Notes under the pieces: model-generated
Told to the model about the DNA's origin: nothing
Databases searched by the model: none
The model's input: the letters and a program-made list of their open reading frames with translations, nothing else
Shown here: positions 26,102-36,361 of the stretch, piece by piece
Position numbering within the stretch: the stretch's first letter is position 1
How the letters are laid out: every line of letters begins with the position of its first letter
Translations under genes and position numbers: made by a program
Assembly: GCF_030651915.1 (NCBI RefSeq)
Contig: NZ_JAUSBV010000008.1
Coordinates: 372,001-436,000 of the forward strand
Source of the DNA: Parvibaculum sp.
Lineage (GTDB): Bacteria; Pseudomonadota; Alphaproteobacteria; Parvibaculales; Parvibaculaceae
DNA length: 64,000 nt
Direction of reading: 5' to 3'

Positions 26102-27892
26102 CTACAACCTGTCGAGCCGGATCGTATCCGGGTTGACGGTAGCCGCCGCCAGCAGATCGGCCGTGTAGGACATCGTGGCGTCCTTCGCCGCTTCCTGCGC
26201 CTTCATCAACCCGTAAAGCGACCAGGCATTGTTCGGGTGGCGGACCAGCGCGGCGCGGAACTGCGCCACGGCGGCTTCCGGCTCGCCCGCTTCGAGAAGC
26301 ACCGCGCCGAGCGTCTGCTCGACCGGGTAGTACCAGTAAGGCGGCTCCGTATAGGCGAGGCTGTTCTGAACCGCGATCGCTTCTTCGAGCTTCGCGCGGG
26401 CGGCGTCGAGCGCGCCCTCGCGCCGGTCGATGCGGGCGCGCAGCACCAGTTCCGAAAGATACAGGATGCTGGCGGCCGGCACGCCGTCGGCCGCCAGCTC
26501 CTCCATCGCCGCATCGCCGCGAAGGGCGGCGATGGCGTCGGCATTGCCGCGCGCCGCCGCAAGATCGTCCGCATGCGCCGCGGCAACACCTTGCACGTAG
26601 TGCTGGATGCCCCGGACAAAGGGTAGATCGTCAGGCGCGGCCGGAATGGCGGCAATTTCCTCAGGTGAGCCGAAGTCGAGCAGCGCGTAATAGGGCGCGA
26701 CCTTGACCGGCTGCACCAGTGCGGCCGTCTTCACCGCCTCGAAGGGAATAAGCGCGTCGAGCTTGTGCGCATATTCGAGCGCCGTCTTGCCGTCGCCCGC
26801 CATCTGCGCCGAGACCATCACGAAATGGACGTTGTGCGGATAATAGCCATAGCGGTAGAGGGGCGAGCCTTCGGTCTTCGACAGATAATCCTCGTCGACG
26901 GCCACCGCCCGCACATTGGTTTCAAGCGAGTCGAGATAGCGGCCGATGCGGAAATAGATGTGCCCCGGCATGTGAACGAGATGTCCGGCGCCGGGCATCA
27001 GATCGGCCAGACGGTCGGCGCCCGCTTCCGCCCGTTCGGGCGTGGCGGACGCTTCCATCAGGTGGATCTGCATATGAATGGCGCCGGCATGATCGGGGTT
27101 GGCGGCCAGCACGCCGTCGATGGCGGCAATCGCCTTCGCGATATGCGGCTTCGGCGTCCGGTAATCGCGCTCCCAGTAATCCCAGGGCGAGAGGTCCATC
27201 TGCGCTTCAGCAAAGAGCGTCGCGATGTCCTGGTCGTCGGGGAATTGACGATGCACGTCTTCCATCGCCGCGGCATATTGCCGGTCGAGTTCCGCCCTCT
27301 CGCCTTCGCGCGCGTAACGCAGCGCCAGCGCCTCGATCAGCGCCTGTTCCCTGGCTGACGCGGCACCGGCAAGCGCCTGCGCCTTGCCGATCGCCGCAAG
27401 TGCGGGGTCCTCGGCGTCGGCGCCCATGCGGGCATTGATGTTGGGTCCATGCGCCTTGGCTTCGCCCCAATAGCAGAGCGCGCAAGAGGGATCGAGCCGC
27501 TGCGCCTCGCGGAACGCGCGGATCGCTTCCCAATGATTGAAACCGTAAAGCAACGCGAAGCCCTGATCGAAATAGGCCTGCGCCTCGGCACTTTCGGTCG
27601 TGAGCTGAAAAGAGCGGTCGCCGAGCCCCGGCCAGAGCGGCGCGCGCTCCTTTTCGGCGGACGGCGCGGCCTGCGCCGCCGTCGCCAGCGCGAGCTGGAA
27701 GGACGGCTGGAAATAGGCGCCGCGATACTGCCCGGTACGTCCACACTGGTTTTGTGCGATCAGGCGCGGATCGAACAACATCGCAAGCTCGGCTTCGGCC
27801 GGCACGGTTTCCTGCATCGAAGCGCTCGCGAAGAACACGAAACCCGCAGCGGCGGCGGCGCCAATAGCGACGAAAGACGACATTCTGGCCAT
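26102..27892 (-). CDS. Exported tetratricopeptide-repeat protein
   Basis: This 596-residue protein has an N-terminal hydrophobic segment (about 6-24) that could be a signal peptide or anchor. Tandem helical repeats follow. The clearest TPR-like units are F-D-Q-G-F-A-L-L-Y-G-F-N-H-W-E-A-I-R-A-F and the C-terminal E-A-G-E-P-E-A-A-V-A-Q-F-R-A-A-L. A C-A-L-C-Y-W-G-E-A motif in the second repeat and H-M-P-G-H-I-Y centrally recur in this uncharacterised family. It probably works in the periplasm as a scaffold. It is divergent from the peroxiredoxin gene. Confidence 0.75.
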   Translation of the reverse strand: MARMSSFVAIGAAAAAGFVFFASASMQETVPAEAELAMLFDPRLIAQNQCGRTGQYRGAYFQPSFQLALATAAQAAPSAEKERAPLWPGLGDRSFQLTTESAEAQAYFDQGFALLYGFNHWEAIRAFREAQRLDPSCALCYWGEAKAHGPNINARMGADAEDPALAAIGKAQALAGAASAREQALIEALALRYAREGERAELDRQYAAAMEDVHRQFPDDQDIATLFAEAQMDLSPWDYWERDYRTPKPHIAKAIAAIDGVLAANPDHAGAIHMQIHLMEASATPERAEAGADRLADLMPGAGHLVHMPGHIYFRIGRYLDSLETNVRAVAVDEDYLSKTEGSPLYRYGYYPHNVHFVMVSAQMAGDGKTALEYAHKLDALIPFEAVKTAALVQPVKVAPYYALLDFGSPEEIAAIPAAPDDLPFVRGIQHYVQGVAAAHADDLAAARGNADAIAALRGDAAMEELAADGVPAASILYLSELVLRARIDRREGALDAARAKLEEAIAVQNSLAYTEPPYWYYPVEQTLGAVLLEAGEPEAAVAQFRAALVRHPNNAWSLYGLMKAQEAAKDATMSYTADLLAAATVNPDTIRLDRL

Positions 27893-28176
27893 GGCTCTTC
27901 ACCCCTTTTTTCTGAACGGCATTTGTCTGCGCGCTATCTGCCCGAACCGCACCCGAACGGCAATCGAGCGCACGAAACAATAACGTCATGAGCAAGAGAA
28001 AGGGATTTTCGATCAAGAGCCGGTCCCTGTCATCGGCTTAGGCGCGTTGTGTGAACCGGAGTCCTGACAACATGTCGCAGTGCAGCATTCCGCCTTGCAT
28101 ATGTTTTATAATGCGTCTAAATAACGGAAAAGCCGGTTCCACCGGCCGCGACCCACCGCGTGCAAAGGAGTTCCCC

Positions 28177-28782
28177 ATGGCCGTACTCGTCGGCAAACAG
28201 GCCCCCGACTTCACCGCCGCCGCCGTGCTGCCCGATGGCGATATCGTCGAGGATTTCAACCTACGGGCCTATCTCGACGGCGCCTATGGGCTGGTTTTCT
28301 TCTACCCGCTCGATTTCACTTTCGTCTGCCCCTCCGAGATACTTGCCTATTCGAATCGCGTGCCGAAATTCGAGGCGATGGGTGTGAAGGTAATCGCCGT
28401 CAGCGTCGACAGTCAGTTCACCCATGCCGCCTGGCGCAACACCGCGCCGAACGATGGCGGTCTTGGGCCGGTAAAGTTCCCGATGGTCGCCGACATGACC
28501 AAGCAGATCGCACGCGACTACGACGTGCTGATCGAAAAGGACGGCGTGGCGCTGCGCGGCACCTTCCTGATCGACCGCGAGGGCGTCGTCCGCCACCAGC
28601 TCGTCAACGACCTGCCGCTCGGCCGCAATGCCGACGAGGCGCTCAGGATGGTCGATGCGTTGCAGTTCCACGAAGAGCATGGCGAAGTCTGCCCGGCCGG
28701 CTGGAACAAGGGCGACGAAGGCATGAAGGCCGACGCCGCCGGCGTCGCCAGATATCTCGGCGCCCACGCCGAAGCCCTCTGA
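28177..28782 (+). CDS. Typical 2-Cys peroxiredoxin (AhpC/Prx1 type)
   Basis: This 201-residue thioredoxin-fold protein has peroxidatic C51 in F-V-C-P-S-E-I and resolving C172 in E-V-C-P-A-G-W, the spacing of the typical 2-Cys class. It reduces H2O2 and organic hydroperoxides and is recycled by thioredoxin or AhpF. An AAAGGAG precedes the ATG at 28177. Thioredoxin reductase is encoded 96 bp downstream, which suggests the electron route, although no thioredoxin gene is present here. Confidence 0.93.
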   Translation: MAVLVGKQAPDFTAAAVLPDGDIVEDFNLRAYLDGAYGLVFFYPLDFTFVCPSEILAYSNRVPKFEAMGVKVIAVSVDSQFTHAAWRNTAPNDGGLGPVKFPMVADMTKQIARDYDVLIEKDGVALRGTFLIDREGVVRHQLVNDLPLGRNADEALRMVDALQFHEEHGEVCPAGWNKGDEGMKADAAGVARYLGAHAEAL

Positions 28783-28821
28783 AGCCCGGCCTTTTGGCGG
28801 GCCCGCCCAACCCCTATATAG

Positions 28822-29844
<1,023 letters not shown>

Positions 29845-29894
29845 CGTCCGGCGCGTCCGGCCAGACGCCGCGACATCAAGCCTCCAACCAGATC

Positions 29895-29928
29895 AACGCC
29901 ACCCGGACACCGATTCGGGTGGCGTTTT
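29895..29928 (+). terminator. Terminator after trxB
   Basis: An 11-bp perfect stem, AACGCCACCCG with CGGGTGGCGTT, has a 10-nt loop and ends in TTTT. It lies 50 bases after the trxB stop. Confidence 0.88.
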
Positions 29929-30005
29929 CGATGCCGATTTTCACTTTTCAAAACCCTCCGCACAGGGATAGTCTTCCGCGCCACCCCTGCCGCGAGGAAA
30001 CACAA

Positions 30006-30929
30006 ATGGTCTCGGAAGTCGCCTGGCCGAAAAAAGTCCGCGAGTTGCACAGCAATCACTTTCAGTCGACGGTCTGGAATGATTTCAAATTCCGGGACGA
30101 CGACATCATCATTTCGACCTATGGCAAGGCCGGCACAACCTGGACCCAACAGATTGTTGGCCAGCTGATCTTCAATGGCGCCGAAGACGTCCCGGTGAAC
30201 GAATTGTCGCCATGGCTCGATTTGCGCGTACCGCCGCCCGAGATCAAGCTGCCGCTGATCGAGGCGCAAACGCACCGCCGTTTCATGAAGACGCATCTGC
30301 CTGTCGATGCGCTCGTCTATTCACCACAGGCCAAATACATCTATATCGGGCGCGATGGCCGCGACGTCCTCTGGTCGATGTATCATCACCATGCCAGTGC
30401 GAACGATGCCTTCTATGAAGCATTGAACGAAACGCCCGGGCTCGTGGGCGAAAAGCTCGGCCGCGTCACCACGGATGTGAAGACCTATTTCGACACATGG
30501 ATCGAGAAGGACGGCTATCCTTTCTGGTCCTTCTGGGAAAATGTGTCGGGCTGGTGGGCGATCCGGCATCTGCCGAATATTCTCTTCGTGCATTTCGAAA
30601 ATCTGAAACGAGACATGCCGTCTGAAATACAGCGGATTGCAGCATTTCTCGACATTCCGATCGATGAGGCCAGATGGCCGGCGATCCTGGAGCATTGCAC
30701 CTTCGATTACATGAAGAAACACGCGGACAAGAGCGCGCCGCTCGGCGGCCTGCTTTGGGAGGGTGGCGCGACGACCTTCATCAACAAGGGCACCAACGGC
30801 CGCTGGCGCGACGTACTGAGCGCAGAAGAATGCGCCAACTACGAAGCGCTCGCACGGGAGAAGCTGGGCGAAGAATGCGCGCACTGGCTGATGACTGGCG
30901 AAGGACTGAACCTCGTCAACGCGGCTTAA
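30006..30929 (+). CDS. Cytosolic-type sulfotransferase
   Basis: This 307-residue protein matches the Sulfotransfer_1 domain. The 5'-phosphosulfate loop Y-G-K-A-G-T-T-W is at 39-46, catalytic His97 is in F-M-K-T-H-L-P, and the 3'-phosphate site G-R-D-G-R-D-V (115-121) has S124. It should move sulfate from PAPS to a hydroxyl or amine of a small molecule, as in eukaryotic SULTs; the acceptor is unknown. The C-terminal F-I-N-K-G-T-N-G-R-W-R-D is the usual adenine-binding end. Its TAA overlaps the stop codon of the convergent HAD gene. Confidence 0.9.
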   Translation: MVSEVAWPKKVRELHSNHFQSTVWNDFKFRDDDIIISTYGKAGTTWTQQIVGQLIFNGAEDVPVNELSPWLDLRVPPPEIKLPLIEAQTHRRFMKTHLPVDALVYSPQAKYIYIGRDGRDVLWSMYHHHASANDAFYEALNETPGLVGEKLGRVTTDVKTYFDTWIEKDGYPFWSFWENVSGWWAIRHLPNILFVHFENLKRDMPSEIQRIAAFLDIPIDEARWPAILEHCTFDYMKKHADKSAPLGGLLWEGGATTFINKGTNGRWRDVLSAEECANYEALAREKLGEECAHWLMTGEGLNLVNAA

Positions 30930-31594
30930 TCGACAGTCAGAGAATCCAGCAGGGCGCTCATATCCCAAATGACATGGGCGCCTTCGCGTTTAAGCGCCGA
31001 CGCATCGGTCATGGGATCACCCGCATAGCCGATGGCGGGCATCCCCGCTGCAACCGCCGCCTGCACGCCTGGCAGGCTGTCCTCGATCACAAGGCAGTTT
31101 TCCGGCGTGTGTCCCATGCGCGCGGCGGCGTGCAAAAAAAGATCAGGCGCGGGCTTGCCGTGGCGTACTTCCTCCGCGCTGAACAGCACCTCGTCGACCA
31201 GCGGTAGGAGCCCCGTCGCCCCGAGCGTGAAGCGCATCTTCTCGAACTTGCCGGACGACGCGACGCAATAGGGAACGCTCTTCTCGCGTAAATACCGCAG
31301 CACATCTGCGGCGCCCCGCACCGGTTCCAGTCCCTCCGCGAAAGCCTTGAATGTCTCTTCGCGAATATAGGCAGGCCAGTGCTCGCCGAGCGGACGGCCT
31401 ATGGCCGTTTCGACATGTGCCATCACCGCCTCCATCGTCTTGCCGACGAAGAGGCGGCGCGTTTCCTCATAGGAGGCATGAAATCCGTCTTCGGCCAATA
31501 CGCGCGCCAGCAGCCGGTTCGACACTTCTTCGGTGTCGACCAGCACGCCATCGCAATCGAAAATGATAAGAGAGGGAGAAAAGGAAAACGCCAT
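30926..31594 (-). CDS. HAD-superfamily phosphatase/phosphoglucomutase (subfamily IA)
   Basis: This 222-residue protein has HAD motif I D-C-D-G-V-L-V-D (13-20; nucleophile D13, acid/base D15), motif II in V-A-S-S-G, and motif III/IV with K-P-A-P-D-L-F and V-I-E-D-S-L-P-G-V-Q-A-A. A helical cap domain lies between motifs I and II. The pattern resembles YieH/beta-phosphoglucomutase-like phosphatases; the substrate is not predictable. Its stop overlaps the sulfotransferase stop in TTAA. Confidence 0.88.
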   Translation of the reverse strand: MAFSFSPSLIIFDCDGVLVDTEEVSNRLLARVLAEDGFHASYEETRRLFVGKTMEAVMAHVETAIGRPLGEHWPAYIREETFKAFAEGLEPVRGAADVLRYLREKSVPYCVASSGKFEKMRFTLGATGLLPLVDEVLFSAEEVRHGKPAPDLFLHAAARMGHTPENCLVIEDSLPGVQAAVAAGMPAIGYAGDPMTDASALKREGAHVIWDMSALLDSLTVD

Positions 31595-31658
31595 GACCGG
31601 GTTATACCCGCGATCATGGCGCTTTCGGCATCAAATTTGATGACGGGTCGTTACAGCC

Positions 31659-32126
31659 TTATTCGAGGATGCTGCGCAGCATCCAGGCATTCTTCTCGCT
31701 TGCCTGCATCCGTTGCACCATCAGATCGGCGGTCACTTCGTCGTCGGCCTCGCCGGCCGCCTTGAAGAGATCGCGTGCCGTCTTCGCGACCTGCTCGTGG
31801 CCCTTCACCAGATTCTTCACCATCTGGTCGGCGCTCGGTACGCTGTTGTCCTCGTGCAGCGAGGTCAGCTTGCCGAATTCGCCATAGGTACCCGGCGCAT
31901 ATTCACCCAGCGCCCGGATGCGCTCGGCGATCTCGTCGGTCGCCGCCCATAGCTCACGATACTGCTCCTCGAACATCAGATGCAGCGTGCGGAAATGCGG
32001 ACCGGTCACGTTCCAGTGGTAATTGTGGGTCTTGAGATAGAGCGTGTAGGTGTCGGCCAGCACGTGCGAGAGCCCTTCGGCGATCTCGTTCCGATCCTTC
32101 GCTGCGATGCCTGTGTTAACTTTCAC
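31659..32126 (-). CDS. dps: Dps family DNA-binding ferritin-like protein
   Basis: This 155-residue four-helix protein carries the Dps ferroxidase signature H-N-Y-H-W-N-V-T-G (34-42), with D64 and E68 on the partner helix (A-T-D-E-I-A-E-R-I). Dps stores iron with H2O2 as oxidant and compacts DNA in 12-mers. The start is taken as GTG 32126, because AGGAGG lies seven bases upstream. The frame is open further but has no other ribosome site. The AT-rich stretch before it should hold its promoter, divergent from the M48 gene. Confidence 0.92.
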   Translation of the reverse strand: MKVNTGIAAKDRNEIAEGLSHVLADTYTLYLKTHNYHWNVTGPHFRTLHLMFEEQYRELWAATDEIAERIRALGEYAPGTYGEFGKLTSLHEDNSVPSADQMVKNLVKGHEQVAKTARDLFKAAGEADDEVTADLMVQRMQASEKNAWMLRSILE

Positions 32127-32291
32127 AATACGCCTCCTTTCGTTGGGTACCCATGTCATGTATTTCAATAACAACGAATTACAAGTTTTTTTATATTACT
32201 TCTAATGTGAAATCTGCCGTATTCAGGCGACATGGCCGTTAACCCTGCTCTAGAGTGTGAAACCGCCGACCCACCCCCCAGGAGGCAGCCG

Positions 32292-33104
32292 ATGGAGACC
32301 AATTTCCGCTTTCTTGACACCAAGCCGATCGAACTCGACCGACGCCAGCTCGTGAGAGGTCTCGCCGCCGGATACGTCGTCGCGCTGACCGGCTGCGTCG
32401 ACAACCAGGCGCTCGGGCGGCAGCAATTGCTGCTGGTTTCCGAAGCACAGATGAGCCAACTCTCGGCATCCGCCTGGACGCAGCTCCGCCAGCAGAAAAA
32501 AGTCTCGACCAACAAAGGGCTCAACACGCGCCTGCAGACGGTCGGACGAAAGATCGTCACCGCCGCCAACCTTCAGAACCAGCCATGGGAGTTCACGGTC
32601 TTCGAGGGCAAGGAAGCCAACGCGTTCGTCTTGCCGGGGGGCAAGGTCGGATTCTATGAAGGCATTTTCAAGAGCATGGAGAACGACGACCAGCTCGCTA
32701 CCGTGATGGGTCACGAGACGGCACATGTGACGGCCCGCCATTCGGCCGAACGTTATAGCCAGCACATGGCGGCTGGTGTCGGCATGCAGGCGGCGCAGAT
32801 CGGATTGCAGAGCGCCAATGTGAGCAATCCGGCCGCTATCGCCGCCATTCTCGGCGCCGGCCTGCAGTTCGGCGTGCTGTTGCCCTATTCGCGCCAGCAC
32901 GAACTCGAAGCCGACCGGCTCGGAGTCGGCTACATGCAGAAGGCCGGCTACGATCCGCGCCAGTCGCTGCGCTTCTGGCAGAACATGTCCAAGCAGCGCA
33001 CCGGCCAGGCGCCGCCGCCGGAACTGATGTCGACCCATCCCTCCGATGCCACACGCATGGCCGCGCTGCAGGCGCAACTGCGGCAGATGGGCTATCAGGT
33101 GTAA
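32292..33104 (+). CDS. M48 family metallopeptidase, predicted lipoprotein
   Basis: This 270-residue protein has an N-terminal segment with D-R-R-Q-L-V-R-G, a hydrophobic stretch and lipobox L-T-G-C (C35), consistent with a Tat- or Sec-exported lipoprotein. The peptidase domain has zinc motif H-E-T-A-H (141-145) and the third-ligand motif H-E-L-E-A-D (203-208). It resembles the LoiP/YcaL/BepA group that degrades misfolded envelope proteins, but without C-terminal TPRs. AGGAGG precedes the ATG. Confidence 0.88.
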   Translation: METNFRFLDTKPIELDRRQLVRGLAAGYVVALTGCVDNQALGRQQLLLVSEAQMSQLSASAWTQLRQQKKVSTNKGLNTRLQTVGRKIVTAANLQNQPWEFTVFEGKEANAFVLPGGKVGFYEGIFKSMENDDQLATVMGHETAHVTARHSAERYSQHMAAGVGMQAAQIGLQSANVSNPAAIAAILGAGLQFGVLLPYSRQHELEADRLGVGYMQKAGYDPRQSLRFWQNMSKQRTGQAPPPELMSTHPSDATRMAALQAQLRQMGYQV

Positions 33105-33109
33105 CAAAA

Positions 33110-33136
33110 AAGGCCCCGCGCAAAACGCGGGGCCTT
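33110..33136 (-). terminator. Shared terminator between the M48 gene and the aminotransferase
   Basis: AAGGCCCCGCG pairs perfectly with CGCGGGGCCTT around CAAAA. On the minus strand the stem runs into TTTTTT, so it mainly ends the aminotransferase transcript. In the other direction the tail is weaker (CGATTT). Confidence 0.88.
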
Positions 33137-33157
33137 CGATTTCGGCGGCGGCAACGT

Positions 33158-34405
<1,248 letters not shown>

Positions 34406-34439
34406 CTATGCCGCTCCGGTTGCCCGCGCAACCGCCTTC

Positions 34440-34814
34440 CTAGGCCCGCAGCCAATAAAGCACCAGCGCGACGAGAAGCAGCGCCGAGCCCGCGACGTCG
34501 GCTGTCGCGACCTTCGAAATCCAGCGGCTCGGATCGTCCTGCAGCCGGGCGAAAGCCACGAAGGAGAGCATGCTGGCAAAGCCGAGAACGAAACCGGCCG
34601 GTTGCAGCTCGCGGCGAAACGCCGCCACGATCAAAAAGAGCCCGACCAGCCCCAGCATGACCGCGCGGTGCTGCATCAGGGTCAGCAGATTGGCGTCGGT
34701 GAAGGTGAGGCCGTAGAGCCCGCGAAGCTGCTTCGCCCCCAGCATGCCGACAGCGGGATAGGCGTTCAGCAGCCCGACAAGCACGAAGATGACGCCGATG
34801 ACGATTTGGGACAT
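34440..34814 (-). CDS. Four-helix membrane protein of unknown function
   Basis: This 124-residue protein has four hydrophobic segments (about 4-22, 48-66, 71-88, 101-121) separated by short loops. One loop has L-R-G-L-Y-G-L and another R-L-Q-D-D-P-S-R-W. Similar proteins are sometimes wrongly named phosphopantetheine adenylyltransferase in databases; no such motif is present. It is the last gene of a minus-strand run with the PaiB, split-barrel and DUF1272 genes. Confidence 0.65.
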   Translation of the reverse strand: MSQIVIGVIFVLVGLLNAYPAVGMLGAKQLRGLYGLTFTDANLLTLMQHRAVMLGLVGLFLIVAAFRRELQPAGFVLGFASMLSFVAFARLQDDPSRWISKVATADVAGSALLLVALVLYWLRA

Positions 34815-34827
34815 TTGTTTCTCCTGC

Positions 34828-35436
34828 TCAGAGTTTCATGGCGGCTGCAAGTGCCGGATCGCCGCCCTCGCGGGCGAGACCGGCCACGGCACCGGCGCGG
34901 TCCGCCTCCGCCATGTGCTGGCCGAGCTTCCACTTGCCCTCAAACCGCGCCACCGGCATCTCAAAGACAACAAGCGCATTCAGCAGCTTGCCAATCTCGC
35001 GCTCCGACAGGCCGTCGACGGACCACGGCGCGGAACGCTTGCTCTCGAAGCGCCCGGTCAGCGCCGCAATCGCGGCCCGCGCGGCATTGGCATCGTCGAC
35101 AATGTGCGGCACACCATAGGCATGCACGGCGATGTAGTTCCATGTCGGCACACGTCCTGGCGTCGCATACCAGGCAGGCGAGATATAGCCATGCGGCCCC
35201 TGGAACACGGCCAGTGCCTCCCGCGCGCCGTCGAACGCCTGCCAATGCGGGTTTGCGCGGGCGACATGACCGACAAGAACCGCCTCGTCGCCGCGCCGAT
35301 CCAGCAGGAACGGCAGATGCGTGGCAAAAGGCGCGCCGCCGTCGCCTGACGTCACGAGCAGTCCGAACGGCTCGCGCTCGATCAGCGCAACGCATTCGCC
35401 CCGGTCTGCCTGCTCAAAACGTGGCGGCACATACAT
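34828..35436 (-). CDS. PaiB-type FMN-binding split-barrel regulator
   Basis: This 202-residue protein begins M-Y-V-P-P-R-F and contains T-H-L-P-F-L-L, H-V-A-R-A-N-P-H-W, F-x-G-P-H-G-Y-I-S-P-x-W-Y and W-N-Y-I-A-V-H, all hallmarks of PaiB (FMN-binding negative transcriptional regulator). Bacillus PaiB lowers sporulation and protease gene expression; an enzymatic or flavin-sensing role elsewhere is unresolved. It is the third gene of a four-gene run divergent from a MocR regulator. Confidence 0.88.
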   Translation of the reverse strand: MYVPPRFEQADRGECVALIEREPFGLLVTSGDGGAPFATHLPFLLDRRGDEAVLVGHVARANPHWQAFDGAREALAVFQGPHGYISPAWYATPGRVPTWNYIAVHAYGVPHIVDDANAARAAIAALTGRFESKRSAPWSVDGLSEREIGKLLNALVVFEMPVARFEGKWKLGQHMAEADRAGAVAGLAREGGDPALAAAMKL

Positions 35437-35447
35437 CGTTTCTTCTC

Positions 35448-36062
35448 CTAGGAGCTCGGAGCGACGGACATGTCGCGCACCGGTTCGCCGAAAACCATCT
35501 GCATCGGCACGACGCCGGCCCAGACCGGCAGGTCCATGTCTTCCGGATCGTCGAGCGGCCCGCCGCTGCGGACCTTGGCCGCAACCTCGATGAGCGGCAG
35601 CCGCAACACCTGCGTGGCCTTCAATTCCTGCGTATTGGCCGGCCGCGTCTCGGATGGGCGGCCCTGCCGGACACGCGCCGTGAACAGGTCCAGCGCACGC
35701 GGCTTGTCGGCCTCCGCCACCGTCTCGGCCACACCATGCGCCATCACCGAGCGATAATTCATCGAGTGGTGAAAGGCCGAACGCGCCAGCACCAGCCCGT
35801 CGATCAGCGTGACGGTCAGACAGATCGGCGCGCCGCCGCCGATCATCCGCATCAGCCGGCTCTTGCGCGATCCATGGATCAGCACGGCGTCGCCGTCGCG
35901 GACATAGACCATCGGCAGGGCGACGGGCCCGGCCTCGCCCATGAAGGCCACATGAGCGACATAGCCAGCATCGAGAATGCCGTGCACCGTTGCGCGGTCA
36001 TAGGCCGCCCGCTTCGGCACCTGCCGCACCCGGTGCGCCGCCGAGGTTTCATAGTCGCTCAT
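35448..36062 (-). CDS. Pyridoxamine 5'-phosphate oxidase-like FMN protein
   Basis: This 204-residue split-barrel protein has R-A-A-Y-D-R-A-T-V-H-G-I-L-D at the N-terminus, G-P-V-A-L-P-M-V-Y and I-H-G-S-R-K-S-R-L-M. It resembles the NimA-like/flavin-nucleotide-binding branch rather than true PdxH. Members bind FMN or F420; the reaction here is unknown. The downstream paiB-type gene starts 12 bp away, so two flavin-barrel proteins are made from one transcript. Confidence 0.82.
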   Translation of the reverse strand: MSDYETSAAHRVRQVPKRAAYDRATVHGILDAGYVAHVAFMGEAGPVALPMVYVRDGDAVLIHGSRKSRLMRMIGGGAPICLTVTLIDGLVLARSAFHHSMNYRSVMAHGVAETVAEADKPRALDLFTARVRQGRPSETRPANTQELKATQVLRLPLIEVAAKVRSGGPLDDPEDMDLPVWAGVVPMQMVFGEPVRDMSVAPSS

Positions 36063-36074
36063 TGCGTGTTCCTT

Positions 36075-36254
36075 TCAGACGTCCAGCGTCCGCTTCGGCC
36101 GCGCCAGAAGCTCGCCACCGCAATTGGGACAGGTATGTCCCATCGTCTCGGCACAGGGCGGACAGAAGGTGCATTCGAAACTGCAGATCTCGGCCGCGCC
36201 GTCCTTCGGCGTCGGCGCCTCGCATTTCTCGCAGGCGGATTTCATGTCGAGCAT
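36075..36254 (-). CDS. DUF1272 cysteine-rich small protein
   Basis: This 59-residue protein carries four C-x2-C-type units: C-E-K-C, C-S-F-E-C-T-F-C, C-P-P-C and C-P-N-C-G. They are arranged like a zinc ribbon or treble clef, as in DUF1272. The function is unknown; a metal-binding structural role is inferred. AGGAGG lies before the ATG at 36254. It is the first gene of the minus-strand run facing the MocR gene. Confidence 0.85.
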   Translation of the reverse strand: MLDMKSACEKCEAPTPKDGAAEICSFECTFCPPCAETMGHTCPNCGGELLARPKRTLDV

Positions 36255-36310
36255 CGCGTCCTCCTCTCGATTCCGGCCCGCACCATTTGCCGAAATTGGC
36301 CCTATCAAAA

Positions 36311-36341
36311 GGTCCATTTGGTAAAATATGATAGGTCCATT
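36311..36341. promoter_or_regulatory. Direct repeat in the MocR divergent promoter region
   Basis: GGTCCATT occurs at 36311-36318 and 36334-36341, 23 bp apart. A/T-rich sequence with TATCA and GATA lies between and before. MocR/GabR regulators bind direct repeats about two helical turns apart, so this is a strong candidate operator for the adjacent regulator. Confidence 0.6.
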
Positions 36342-36361
36342 GAATCACGGAGGATCGCACG

